Shown: one piece after another, positions 40,801 to 55,000 of the stretch
How the letters are laid out: each line of letters opens with the position of its first letter
Numbering within the stretch: the stretch's first letter is position 1
Source of the DNA: Brienomyrus brachyistius
Taxonomy: Eukaryota > Chordata > Actinopteri > Osteoglossiformes > Mormyridae
Assembly (NCBI RefSeq): GCF_023856365.1
Contig: NW_026042710.1
Span: 1-64,000 of the forward strand
Length of the DNA: 64,000 nucleotides
Reading direction: 5' to 3'
Program-made: the position numbers and the translations under genes
Notes under the pieces: generated by a model
The model's database searches: none
Seen by the model: the letters and a program-made list of their open reading frames with translations, nothing else
Told to the model about the DNA's origin: nothing

Positions 40801-42500
40801 TAGCATATTAGCATATTAGCATATTAACATATTAGCATAGCATATTAGCATATTAGCATATTAGCATATTAGCATAGCATATTAGCATATTAGCATATTA
40901 GCATATTAGCATAGCATATTAGCATATTAGCATATTAACATATTAGTATATTAGCATAGCATATTAGCATATTACCATATTAGCATAGCATATTAGCATA
41001 TTAGCATAGCGTGTTAGCATATTAACATATTAGCATATTAGCATATTAGCATAGCATATTAGCATATTAGCATATTAGCATAGCATATTAGCATATTAGC
41101 ATATTAGCATATTAGCATATTAGCATATTAGCATAGTATATTAGCATATTAGCATATTAGCATATTAGCATATTAGCATATTAGCATAGCATATTAGCAT
41201 AGGATATTAGCATAGCATATTAGCATAGCGTGTTAGCGTATTAACATATTAGCATATTAATATAGTATATTAGCATAGCATATTAACATATTAACATATT
41301 AGCATATTAGCATAGCATATTAGCATATTAGCATATTAGCATATTAGCATATTAGCATATTAGCATAGCATATTAGCATATTAGCATATTAGTATAGCAT
41401 ATTAGCATATTAGCATATTAGCATATTAGCATAGCATATTAGCATAGCATATTAGCATATTAGCATATTAGCATATTAGCATAGCGTGTTAGCGTATTAG
41501 CATATTAGCATATTAGCATAGCATATTAGCATATTAGCATATTAGCATATTAGCATAGCATATTAGCATATTAGCATATTAGCATATTAGCATATTAGCA
41601 TAGTATATTAGCATATTAGCATATTAGCATAGCATATTAGCATAGCGTGTTAGCGTATTAGCATATTAGCATATTAGCCTAGCATATTAGCATATTAGCA
41701 TATTAGCATAGCGTGTTAGCATATTAGCGTATTAGCATATTAGCATATTAGCATATTAGCATATTAGCATAGCGTGTTAGCATATTAGCATATTAGCATA
41801 TTAGCATATTAGCATAGCATATTAGCATATTAGCATATTAGCATATTAGCATATTAGCATAGCATATTAGCATATTAGCATATTAGCATATTAGCATAGC
41901 GTATTAACGTATTAGCATATTAGCATATTAGCATAGTATATTAGCATATTAGCATATTAGCATATTAGCATATTAGCATAGCGTGTTAGCATATTAGCGT
42001 ATTAGCGTATTAGCATATTAGCATATTAGCATATTAGCATATTAGCATAGCATATTAGCATATTAGCATATTAGCATATTAGCATAGCATATTAGCATAT
42101 TAACATATTAGCATAGCGTGTTAGTGTATTAGCATATTAGCATATTAGCATAGCATATTAGCATATTAACATATTAGCATATTAGCATATTAGCATATTA
42201 GCATAGTATATTAGCATAGTATATTAACATATTAGCATATTAGCATAGCATATTAGCATAGCATATTAGCATATTAGCATATTAGCATATTAGCATAGCG
42301 TGTTAGCATATTAGCGTATTAGCGTATTAGCATTTTAGCATATTAGCATATTAGCATATCGTGTTAGCATAGCGTATTAGCATAGCATATTAGCATATTA
42401 GTATATTAGCATATTAGCATAGCATATTAGCATATTAACATATTAGCATATTAGCATAGCATATTAGCATATTAGCATATTAGCATATTAGCATAGCATA
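34850..42500 (+). repeat. Mosaic satellite segment with ~5.3-kb direct repeat
   Basis: CATAGTATAAGGTG occurs at ~35097 and ~40380 (offset 5.28 kb), and the following TTAACATATTAGTATATTAG plus TTACCAT landmark at ~35594 and ~40936 (offset 5.34 kb). Between them 38.7-40.3 kb resembles the 1.7-3.4 kb segment. Near 41.9-42.4 kb the CATTTTAG / CATATCGTGTTAG landmark (about 42330-42375) recurs with CATAGCGTATTAG in place of CATAGTGTATTAG. It reads as a patchwork of modules found elsewhere in the array. No non-satellite sequence is present. Confidence 0.6.
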
Positions 42501-42529
42501 TTAGCATATTAGCATATTAGCATATTAGC

Positions 42530-44370
42530 ATAGCATGTTAGCATATTAGCGTATTAGCATATTAGCATATTAGCATAGCATATTAGCATATTAACATTAG
42601 CATATTAGCATATTAGCATATTAGCATATTAGCATATTAGCATAGCATAGCATATTAGCATATTAGCATAGCGTGTTAGCGTATTAGCATATTAGCATAT
42701 TAGCATAGCATATTAGCATATTAGCATATTAGCATATTAGCATAGCGTGTTAGCATATTAGCGTATTAGCATATTAGCATATTAGCATATTAGCATATTA
42801 GCATATTAGCATAGCATATTAACATATTAGCAAATTAGCATATTAGTATATTAGCATATTAGCATAGCATATTAGCATATTAGCATAGCGTGTTAGCGTA
42901 TTAGCATATTAGCATATTAGCATATTAGCATATTAGCATATTAGCATAGCATATTAGCATATTAGCATATTAGCATATTAGCATAGCATATTAGCATATT
43001 AGCATATTAGCATATTAGCATATTAACATAGCATATAAGCATATTAGCATATTAGCATATTAGCATATTAGCATAGCATATTAGCAAATTAGCATATTAG
43101 CATATTAGCATAGCATATTAGCATATTAGCATATTAGCATAGCATATTAGCATATTAGCATATTAGCATAGCATATTAGCATATTAGCATATTAGCATAT
43201 TAGCATATTAACATAGCATATTAGCATATTAGGATATTAGCATATTAGCATAGCATATTAGCATATTAGCATATGAGCATATTAACATATTAGCATATTA
43301 ACATATTAGCATATTAGCATATTAGCATAACGTGTTAGCGTATTAGCATAGCATATTAGCATAGCATATTAACATATTAGCATATTAGCATATTAGCATA
43401 GCGTGTTAGCGTATTAGCATATTAGCATATTAGCATAGCATATTAGCATATTAGCATATTAGCATAGCATATTAGCATATTAGCATATTAGCATATTAGC
43501 ATATTAGCATATTAACATAGCGTGTTAGCATATTAGCATATTAGCATATTAGCATATTAGCAAATTAGCATAGCATATTAGCATATTAGCATATTAGCAT
43601 ATTAGCATATTAGTATATTAGCTTATTAACATATTAGCATATTAGCATATTAGCATATTAGCATATTAGCATAGCGTGTTAGCATATTAGCATATTAGCA
43701 TATTAGCATATTAGCATATCGTGTTAGCATATTAGCATATTAGCATATTAGCATATTAGCATATTAGCATAGCATATTAGCATATTAGCATATTAGCATA
43801 GCGTGTTAGCATATTAGCGTATTAGCATAGCATATTAGCATATTAGCATATTAGCATATTAGCATAGCATATTAGCATATTAGCATATTAGCATAGTATA
43901 TTAACATATTAGCATATTAGCATATTAGCATAGCATATTAGCATATTAGCATAGCGTGTTAGCGTATTAGCATAGCATATTAGCATAGCATATTAGCATA
44001 TTAGCATATTAGCATATTAGCATAGCATGTTAGCATATAAGCGTATTAGCATATTAGCATATTAACATAGCATATTAGCATATTAGCATATTGGCATATT
44101 AGCATAGCATATTAGCATATTAGCATATTAGCATATTAGCATAGCGTGTTAGCGTATTAGCATATTAGCATAGCATATTAGCATATTAGCATATTAGCAT
44201 ATTAGCATAGCGTATTAGCATAGCATATTAGCATATTAGTATATTAGCATATTAGCATAGCATATTAGCATATTAACATATTAGCATATTAGCATAGCAT
44301 ATTAGCATATTAGCATATTAGCATATTAGCATAGCATATTAGCATATTAGCATATTAGCATATTAGCATA
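42530..44370 (+). repeat. ~1.83-kb tandem higher-order repeat, copy 1
   Basis: Private landmarks found almost only in this pair: the 6-mer CATTAG in TTAACATTAG (about 42592; 44421), CATATAAGC (about 43033; 44870), TTAGGATATTAG (about 43228; 45058), ATATGAGCAT (43271; 45101), TTAGCTTATTAAC (about 43619; 45458) and TTGGCATATTAG (about 44091; 45936). Offsets are 1829-1845 bp, with small growth from extra 8-mers in copy 2. Confidence 0.9.
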
Positions 44371-46070
44371 GCATGTTAGCATATTAGCGTATTAGCATAT
44401 TAGCATAGCATATTAGCATATTAACATTAGCATATTAGCATATTAGCATATTAGCATATTAGCATATTAGCATAGCATAGCATATTAGCATATTAGCATA
44501 GCGTGTTAGCGTATTAGCATATTAGCATATTAGCATAGCATATTAGCATATTAGCATATTAGCATATTAGCATAGCGTGTTAGCATATTAGCGTATTAGC
44601 ATATTAGCATATTAGCATATTAGCATATTAGCATATTAGCATAGCATATTAGCATATTAGCAAATTAGCATATTAGTATATTAGCATATTAGCATAGCAT
44701 ATTAGCATATTAGCATAGCATGTTAGCGTATTAGCATATTAGCATATTAGCATATTAGCATATTAGCATATTAGCATATTAGCATAGCATATTAGCATAT
44801 TAGCATATTAGCATATTAGCATAGCATATTAGCATATTAGCATATTAGCATATTAGCATATTAACATAGCATATAAGCATATTAGCATATTAGCATATTA
44901 GCATAGCATATTAGCAAATTAGCATATTAGCATATTAGCATAGCATATTAGCATATTAGCATATTAGCATAGCTTATTAGCATATTAGCATATTAGCATA
45001 GCATATTAGCATATTAGCATATTAGCATATTAGCATATTAACATAGCATATTAACATATTAGGATATTAGCATATTAGCATAGCATATTAGCATATTAGC
45101 ATATGAGCATATTAACATATTAGCATATTAACATATTAGCATATTAGCATATTAGCATAACGTGTTAGCGTATTAGCATAGCATATTAGCATAGCATATT
45201 AACATATTAGCATATTAGCATATTAGCATAGCGTGTTAGCGTATTAGCATATTAGCATATTAGCATAGCATATTAGCATATTAGCATATTAGCATAGCAT
45301 ATTAGCATATTAGCATATTAGCATATTAGCATATTAGCATATTAACATAGCGTGTTAGCATATTAGCATATTAGCATATTAGCATATTAGCAAATTAGCA
45401 TAGCATATTAGCATATTAGCATATTAGCATATTAGCATATTAGCATATTAGTATATTAGCTTATTAACATATTAGCATATTAGCATATTAGCATATTAGC
45501 ATATTAGCATAGCGTGTTAGCATATTAGCATATTAGCATATTAGCATATTAGCATATCGTGTTAGCATATTAGCATATTAGCATATTAGCATATTAGCAT
45601 ATTAGCATATTAGCATAGCATATTAGCATATTAGCATATTAGCATAGCGTGTTAGCATATTAGCGTATTAGCATAGCATATTAGCATATTAGCATATTAG
45701 CATATTAGCATAGCATATTAGCATATTAGCATATTAGCATAGTATATTAACATATTAGCATATTAGCATATTAGCATAGCATATTAGCATATTAGCATAG
45801 CGTGTTAGCGTATTAGCATAGCATATTAGCATAGCATATTAGCATATTAGCATATTAGCATATTAGCATAGCATGTTAGCATATTAGCGTATTAGCATAT
45901 TAGCATATTAACATAGCATATTAGCATATTAGCATATTGGCATATTAGCATAGCATATTAGCATATTAGCATATTAGCATATTAGCATAGCGTGTTAGCG
46001 TATTAGCATATTAGCATAGCATATTAGCATATTAGCATATTAGCATATTAGCATAGCATATTAGCATATT
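44370..46070 (+). repeat. ~1.83-kb tandem higher-order repeat, copy 2
   Basis: Directly follows copy 1 and carries the same six private landmarks in order. Differences include CATAGCTTATTAG at ~44970 where copy 1 has CATAGCATATTAG, and CATATTAACATATTAGG at ~45050 where copy 1 has CATATTAGCATATTAGG. The low number of differences suggests that this is one of the more recent amplifications in the array (inference). Confidence 0.88.
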
Positions 46071-49000
46071 AGCATATTAGCATATTAATATATTAGCATA
46101 TTAGCATAGCATATTAGCATATTAGCATATTAGCATATTAGCATAGCATATTAGCATATTAGCATATTAGCATATTAGCATATTAGCATATTAGCATATT
46201 AGCATATTAGCTTAGCATATTAGCATATTAGCATAGCATATTAGCATAGCATATTAGCATATTAGCAAATTAGCATATTAGCATATTAGCATGTTAGCAT
46301 ATTAGCATGTTAGCATATTAGCATAGCATTTAAGCATATTAGCATATTAGCATAGCATATTAGCATAGCGTGTTAGCATATTAGCATATTAACATATTAG
46401 CATATTAGCATAGCATATTAGCATATTAGCATATTAGCATATTAGCATATTAGCATATTAGCATAGCATATTAGCATATTAGCATATTAGCATAGCATAT
46501 TAGCATATTAGCATATTAGCATATTAGCATATTAGCATAGCATATTAGCATATTAGCATATTAGCATATTAGCATAGCGTGTTAGCGTATTAGCATATTA
46601 GCATATTAGCATAGCATATTAGCATATTAGCATATTAGCATATTAGCATATTAGCATATTAACATAGCGTATTAGCATATTAGCATATTAGCATATTAGC
46701 ATAGCATATTAGCATATTAGCATATTAGCATAGCATATTAGCATAACATATTAACATATTAGCATATTAGCATATTAGCATAGCGTGTTAACGTATTAGC
46801 ATATTAGCATATTAGCATAGCATATTAGCATATTAGCATATTAACATATTAGCATAGCATATTAGCATATTAGCATATTAGCATATTAGCATAGTATATT
46901 AGCATATTAGCATATTAGCATATTAACATAGCATATTAGCATAGCATATTAGCATAGCATATTAGCATAGCATATTAGCATATTAGTATATTAGCATATT
47001 AGCATAGCGTGTTAGCGTATTAGCATATTAGCATATTAGCATAGCATATTAGCATATTAGCATATTAGCATATTAACATATTAGCATAGCATATTAGCAT
47101 ATTAGCATATTAGCATATTAGCATAGCATATTAGCATAGCATATTAGCATATTAGCATATTAGCATATTAGCATAGCATATTAGCATATTAGCATATTAA
47201 CATATTAGTATATTAGCATAGCATATAAGCATATTACCATATTAGCATAGCAAATTAGCATATTAGCATAGCGTGTTAGCATATTAACATATTAGCATAT
47301 TAGCATATTAGCATAGCATATTAGCATATTAGCATATTAGCATAGCATATTAGCATATTAGCATATTAGCATATTAGCATATTAGCATAGTATATTAGCA
47401 TATTAGCATATTAGCATATTAGCATAGCATATTAGCATAGCATATTAGCATAGCGTGTTAGCGTATTAGCATATTAGCATATTACCATAGCATATTAGCA
47501 TAGCATATTAGCATAGCATATTAGCATAGCATATTAGCATATTAGCATATTAGCATATTAGCATATTAGCATAGCATATTAGCATATTAGCATATTAGTA
47601 TATTAGTATAGCATATTAGCATATTAGCATATTAGCATAGCATATTAGCATATTAGCATATTAGCATAGCATATTAGCATATTAGCATATTAGCATATTA
47701 GCATATTAGCATAGCATATTAGCATAGCATATTAGCATATTAGCATATTAGCATATTAGCATATTAGCATAGCGTGTTAGCGTATTAGCATATTAGCATA
47801 TTAGCATAGCATATTAGCATATTAGCATATTAGCATATTAGCATAGCATATTAGCATATTAGCATATTAGCATATTAGCATAGTATATTAGCATATTAGC
47901 ATATTAGCATAGCATATTAGCATAGCGTGTTAGCGTATTAGCATATTAGCATATTAGCATATTAGCATAGCATATTAGCATATTAGCATATTAGCATATT
48001 AGCATATTAGCATAGCGTGTTAGCATATTAGCGTATTAGCATATTAGCATATTAGCATATTAGCATATTAGCATAGCGTGTTAGCATATTAGCATATTAG
48101 CATAGCATATTAGCATATTAGCATATTAGCATATTAGCATAGCATATTAGCATATTAGCATATTAGCATAGCGTGTTAGCGTATTAGCATATTAGCATAT
48201 TAGCATAGCATATTAGCATATTAACATATTAGCATATTAGCATAGCATATTAGCATATTAGCATATTATTATATTAGCATAGCATATTAGCATATTAGCA
48301 TATTAGCATAGCATATTAGCATATTAGCATATTAGCATAGCGTGTTAGCGTATTAGCATATTAGCATATTAGCATAGCATATTAGCATATTACCATATTT
48401 AGCATATTAACATAGCATATTAGCATATTAGCATATTAGCATATTAGCATAGCATATTAGCATATTAGCATATTAGCATAGCATATTATCATATTAGCAT
48501 ATTAACATATTAGCATATTAGCATAGAATATTAGCATATTAGCATATTAGCATATTAGCATATTAGCATAGCGTGTTAGCGTATTAGCATATTAGCATAT
48601 TAGCATATTAGCATAGCATATTAGCATATTAGCATATTAGCATAGCGTGTTAGCGTATTAGCATATTAGCATATTAGCATAGCATATTAGCATATTAGTA
48701 TATTAGCATATTAGCATAGCATATTAGCATATTAGCATATTAGCATATTAGCATATTAGCATAGCATGTTAGCATATTAGCATATTAGCATATTAGCATA
48801 TTAGAGAATTAACATATTAGCATATTAGCATATTAGCATATTAACATATTAGCATAGCATATTAGCATATTAACATAGCATATTAGCATAGCATATTAGC
48901 ATATTAGCATATTAGCATATTAGCATAGCATATTAGCATATTAGCATATTAACATAACATATTAGCATAGCATATTAGCATATTAGCATATTAGCATATT

Positions 49001-50300
49001 AGTATAGCGTGTTAGCATATTAACATATTAGCACATTAGCACATTAGCATATTAGCAAATTAGCATAGCATATTAGCATATTAGCATATTAGCATATTAG
49101 CATATTAGCATAGCGTGTTAGCATATTAGCGTATTAGCATATTAGCATATTAGCATAGCGTGTTAGCATATTAACATATTAGCACATTAGCATATTAGCA
49201 AATTAGCATAGCATATTAGCATATTAGCATATTAGCATATTAGCATATTAGCATATTAGCATATTAGCATAGCGTGTTAGCATATTAGCGTATTAGCATA
49301 TTAGCATATTAGCATAGCATATTAGCATATTAGCATATTAGCATATTAGCATAGCGTGTTAGCATATTAGCGCATTAGCATATTAACATATTAGCAAATT
49401 AGCATAGCATATTAGCATATTAGCATATTAGCATATTAGCTAATTAACATATTAGCATATTAGCATATTAGCATATTAGCATAGCGTGTTAGCATATTAG
49501 CATATTAGCATATTAGCATATTAGCATATCATGTTAGCATATTAGCATATTAGCATATTAGCATATTAGCATAGCATATTAGCATATTAGCATAGCATAT
49601 TAGCATATTAGCATATTAGCATAACGTGTTAGCATATTAGCGTATTAGCATAGCATATTAGCATATTAGCATATTAGCATATTAGCATATTAGCATAGCA
49701 TATTAGCATATTAGCATATTAGCATAGTATATTAGCATATTAGCATATTAGCATATTAGCATATTAGCATAGCATATTAGCATATTAGCATATTTGCATA
49801 GCGTGTTAGCGTATTAGCATATTAGCATATTAGCATAGCATATTAGCATATTAGCATATTAGCATAGCATGTTAGCATATTAGCATATTAGCATATTAGC
49901 ATAGCATATTAGCATATTAGCATATTAGCATATTAGCATATTAGCATAGCATATTAGCATATTAGCATATTAGCATAGCGTGTTAGCGTATTAGCATATT
50001 AGCATATTAGCATAGCATATTAGCATATTAGCATATTAGCATATTAGCATAGCGTGTTAGCATATTAGCGTATTAGCATATTAGCATATTAGCATATTAG
50101 CATATTAGCATAGCATATTAGCATATTAGCATATTAACATATTAATATATTAGCATATTAGCATAGCATATTAGCATATTAGCATATTAGCATATTAGCA
50201 TAGCATATTAGCATATTAGCATATTAGCATATTAGCATATTAGCATAGCATATTAGCATATTAGCATATTAGCATATTAGCATATTAGCATATTAGCATA
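46070..50300 (+). repeat. Satellite segment related to 52.2-54.7 kb
   Basis: Shares ordered landmarks with the segment ~4.35-4.45 kb downstream: TTACCATATTTAGCAT (about 48390; 52733), AGAGAATTAAC (48804; 53257) and CGCATTAGCATATTAACAT (about 49371; 53771). The stretch 46.25-48.2 kb resembles the 29.9-31.4 kb module (CATTTAAGCAT at ~46325). It is all 8-mer/5-mer sequence and contains no gene. Confidence 0.6.
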
Positions 50301-50309
50301 GCATATTAG

Positions 50310-52020
50310 CATATTAGCAAATTAACATATTAGCATATTAGCATGTTAGCATATTAGCATGTTAGCATATTAGCATAGCATATTAGCAAAGCGTGTTAGC
50401 ATATTAGCATATTAGCATATTAGCATAGCATATTAGCATATTAGCATATTAGCATATTAGCATAGCATATTAGCATATTAGCATATTAGCATATTAGCAT
50501 AGCATATTAGCATATTAGCATATTAGCATATTAGCAGCGTGTTAGCGTATTAGCATATTAGCATATTAGCATAGCATATTAGCATATTAGCATATTAGCA
50601 TATTAACATAGCATATTAGCATATTAGCATATTAGCATATTAGCATAGTATAACGTGTCAGCGTATTAGCATTTTAGCATATTAGTATAGCATATTAGCA
50701 TATTAGCATATTAGCATATTAGCATAGCATATTAGCATAACATATTAGCATATTAGCATATTAGCATAGCATGTTAACGTATTAGCATATTAGTATATTA
50801 GCATAGCATATTAGCATATTAGCATATTATATTAGAATAGCATATTAGCAAATTAGCATATTAGCATATTAGCATAGTATATTAGCATATTAGCATATTA
50901 GCATAGCATATTAGCATAGCATATTAGTATAGCATATTAGCATAGCGTGTTAGCGTATTAGCATATTAGCATATTACCATAGCATATTAGCATAGCATAT
51001 TAGCATATTAGCATATTAGCATATTAGCATAGCATATTAGCATATTAGCATATTAGCATATTAGCATAGCATATTAGCATATTAGCATATTAGCATATTA
51101 GCATATTAGCATATTAGCATAGCATATTAGCATATTAGCATATTAGCATATTAGCATAGCATATTAGCATAGCATATTAGCATATTAGCATATTAGCATA
51201 TTAGCATAGCGTGTTAGCGTATTAGCATATTAACATATTAGCATAGCATATTAGCATATTAGCATATTAGCATAGCATATTAGCATATTAGCATATTAGC
51301 ATATTAGCATATTAGCATAGCATATTAGCATATTAGCATATTAGCATATTAGCATATTAGCATAGCATATTAGCATATTAGCATATTAGCATATTAGCAT
51401 ATTAGCATATTAGCATAGCATATTAGCATATTAGCAAATTAGCATATTAGCATATTAGTATGTTAGCATATTAGCATGTTAGCATATTAGCATAGCATTT
51501 AAGCATATTAGCATATTAGCATAGCATATTAGCATAGCGTGTTAGCATATTAGCATATTAGCATATTAGCATAGCATATTAGCATATTAGCATATTAGCA
51601 TAGCATATTAGCATATTAGCATATTAACATAGCATATTAACATATTAGCATATTAGCATATTAGCAGCGTGTTAGCGTATTAGCATATTAGCATATTAGC
51701 ATAGCATATTAGCATATTAGCATATTAGCATATTAACATAGCATATTAGCATATTAGCATATTAGCATATTAGCATAGTATAACGTGTTAGCGTATTAGC
51801 ATATTAGTATAGCATATTAGCATATTAGCATATTAGCATATTAGCATAGCATATTAGCATAACATATTAGCATATTAGCATATTAGCATATTAGCATAGC
51901 GTGTTAACGTATTAGCATATTAGCATATTAGCATAGCATATTAGCATATTAGCATATTATATTAGAATAGCATATTAGCAAATTAGCATATTAGCATATT
52001 AGCATAGTATATTAGTATAT
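50310..52020 (+). repeat. ~0.6-kb segment repeated with ~1.12-1.13-kb offset
   Basis: CAAATTA (50318; 51435), CATGTTAG/TATGTTAG (50342; 51459), CAGCGTGTTAG (about 50535; 51665) and TTATATTAGAATAG (about 50828; 51958) recur with an offset growing from 1117 to 1130 bp. Copy 2 keeps the CATTTAAGCAT landmark. In copy 1 the same place reads CATATTAGCAAAGCGTGTTAG, so copy 1 has lost a short piece. About 0.5 kb of other satellite separates the copies. Confidence 0.75.
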
Positions 52021-55000
52021 TAGCATATTAGCATATTAGCATATTAACATAGCATATTAGCATAGCATATTAGCTTAGCATATTAGCATAGCATATTAGT
52101 ATATTAGTATATTACCATATTAGCATAGCGTGTTAGCGTATTAGCATATTAGCATATTAGCACAGCATATTAGCATATTAGCATATTAGCATATTAGCAT
52201 ATTAGCATAGCATATTAGCATATTAGCATATTAGCATATTAGCATAGCATATTAGCATATTAGCATAGCATATTAGCATATTAGCATAGCATATTAGCAT
52301 ATTAGCATATTAGCATATTAGCATATTAGCATAGCGTGTTAGCATATTAGCGTATTAGCATATTAGCATATTAGCATATTAGCATATTAGCATAGCGTGT
52401 TAGCATATTAGCATATTAGCATAGCATATTAGCATATTAGCATATTAGCATATTAGCATATTAGCATATTAGCATAGCATATTAGCATATTAGCATATTA
52501 GCATATTAGCATAGCGTGTTAGCGTATTAGCATATTAGCATATTAGCATAGCATATTAGCATATTAGCATATTAGCATATTAGCATAGCATATTAGCATA
52601 TTAGCATATTAGTATATTAGCATAGCATATTAGCATATTAGCATATTAGCATAGCATATTAGCATATTAGCATATTAGCATAGCGTGTTAGCGTATTAGC
52701 ATATTAGCATATTAGCATAGCATATTAGCATATTACCATATTTAGCATATTAACATAGCATATTAGCATATTAGCATATTAGCATATTAGCATATTAGCA
52801 TATTAGCATAGCATATTAGCATATTAGCATAGCATATTAGCATATTAGCATATTAGCATATTAGCATAGCATATTAGTATATTAGCATATTAGCATATTA
52901 GCATATTAGCATATTAGCATAGCGTGTTAGCGTATTAACATATTAGCATAGCATATTAGCATATTAGCATATTAGCATAGCATATTAGCATATTAGCATA
53001 GCGTGTTAGTGTATTAGCATATTAGCATATTAGCATATTAGCATAGCATATTAGCATATTAGCATATTAGCATATTAGCATATTAGCATAGCGTGTTAGC
53101 GTATTAGCATATTAGCATATTAGCATAGCATATTAGCATATTAGTATATTAGCATATTAGCATAGCATATTAGCATATTAGCATATTAGCATATTAGCAT
53201 ATTAGCATATTAGCATAGCATGTTAGCATATTAGCATATTAGCATATTAGCATATTAGAGAATTAACATATTAGCATATTAGCATATTAGCATATTAATA
53301 TATTAGCATAGCATATTAGCATATTAACATATTAGCATATTAGCATAGCATATTAGTATATTAGCATATTAGCATATTAGCATAGCATATTAGCATATTA
53401 GCATATTAACATATTAGCATATTAGCATAGCATATTAGCATATTAGCATATTAGCATAGCGTGTTAGCATATTAACATATTAGCACATTAGCATATTAGC
53501 AAATTAGCATAGCATATTAGCATATTAGCATATTAGCATATTAGCATAGCGTGTTAGCATATTAGCGTATTAGCATATTAGCATATTAGCATAGCGTGTT
53601 AGCATATTAACATATTAGCACATTAGCATATTAGCAAATTAGCATAGCATATTAGCATATTAGCATATTAGCATATTAGCATATTAGCATAGCGTGTTAG
53701 CATATTAGCGTATTAGCATATTAGCATATTAGCATATTAGCATATTAGCATAGCGTGTTAGCATATTAGCGCATTAGCATATTAACATATTAGCAAATTA
53801 GCATAGCATATTAGCATATTAGCATATTAGCATATTAGCTTAACATATTAGCATATTAGCATATTAGCATATTAGCATAGCGTGTTAGCATATTAGCATA
53901 TTAGCATATTAGCATATTAGCATATCGTGTTAGCATATTAGCATATTAGCATATTAGCATATTAGCATAGCATATTAGCATATTAGCATAGCATATTAGC
54001 ATATTAGCATATTAGCATAACGTGTTAGCATATTAGCGTATTAGCATAGCATATTAGCATATTAGCATATTAGCATATTAGCATATTAGCATAGCATATT
54101 AGCATATTAGCATATTAGCATAGTATATTAGCATATTAACATATTAGCATATTAACATATTAGCATATTAGCATAGCATATTAGCATATTAGCATATTTG
54201 CATAGCGTGTTAGCGTATTAGCATATTAGCATATTAGCATAGCATATTAGCATATTAGCATATTAGCATATTAGCATAGCATGTTAGCATGTTAGCATAT
54301 TAGCGTATTAGCATATTAGCATAGCATATTAGCATATTAGCATATTAGCATATTAGCATATTAGCATAGCATATTAGCATATTAGCATATTAGCATATTA
54401 GCATAGCGTGTTAGCGCATTAGCATATTAGCATATTAGCATAGCATATTAGCATATTAGCATATTAGCATATTAGCATAGCGTGTTAGCATATTAGCGTA
54501 TTAGCATATTAGCATATTAGTATATTAGCATATTAGCATATTAGCATAGCATATTAGCATAGCATATTAGCATATTAGCATATTAGCATATTAATATATT
54601 AGCATATTAGCATAGCATATTAGCATATTAGCATATTAGCATATTAGCATAGCATATTAGCATATTAGCATATTAGCATATTAGCATATTAGCATAGCAT
54701 ATTAGCATATTAGCAAATTAGCATATTAGCATATTAGCATGTTAGCATATTAGCATGTTAGCATATTAGCATAGCATTTAAGCATATTAGCATATTAGCA
54801 TAGCATATTAGCATAGCGTGTTAGCATATTAGCATATTAGCATATTAGCATAGCATATTAGCATATTAGCATATTAGCATATTAGCATATTAGCATAGCA
54901 TATTAGCATATTAGCATATTAGCATAGCATATTAGCATATTAGCATATTAGCATATTAGCAGCGTGTTAGCGTATTAGCATATTAGCATATTAGCATAGC

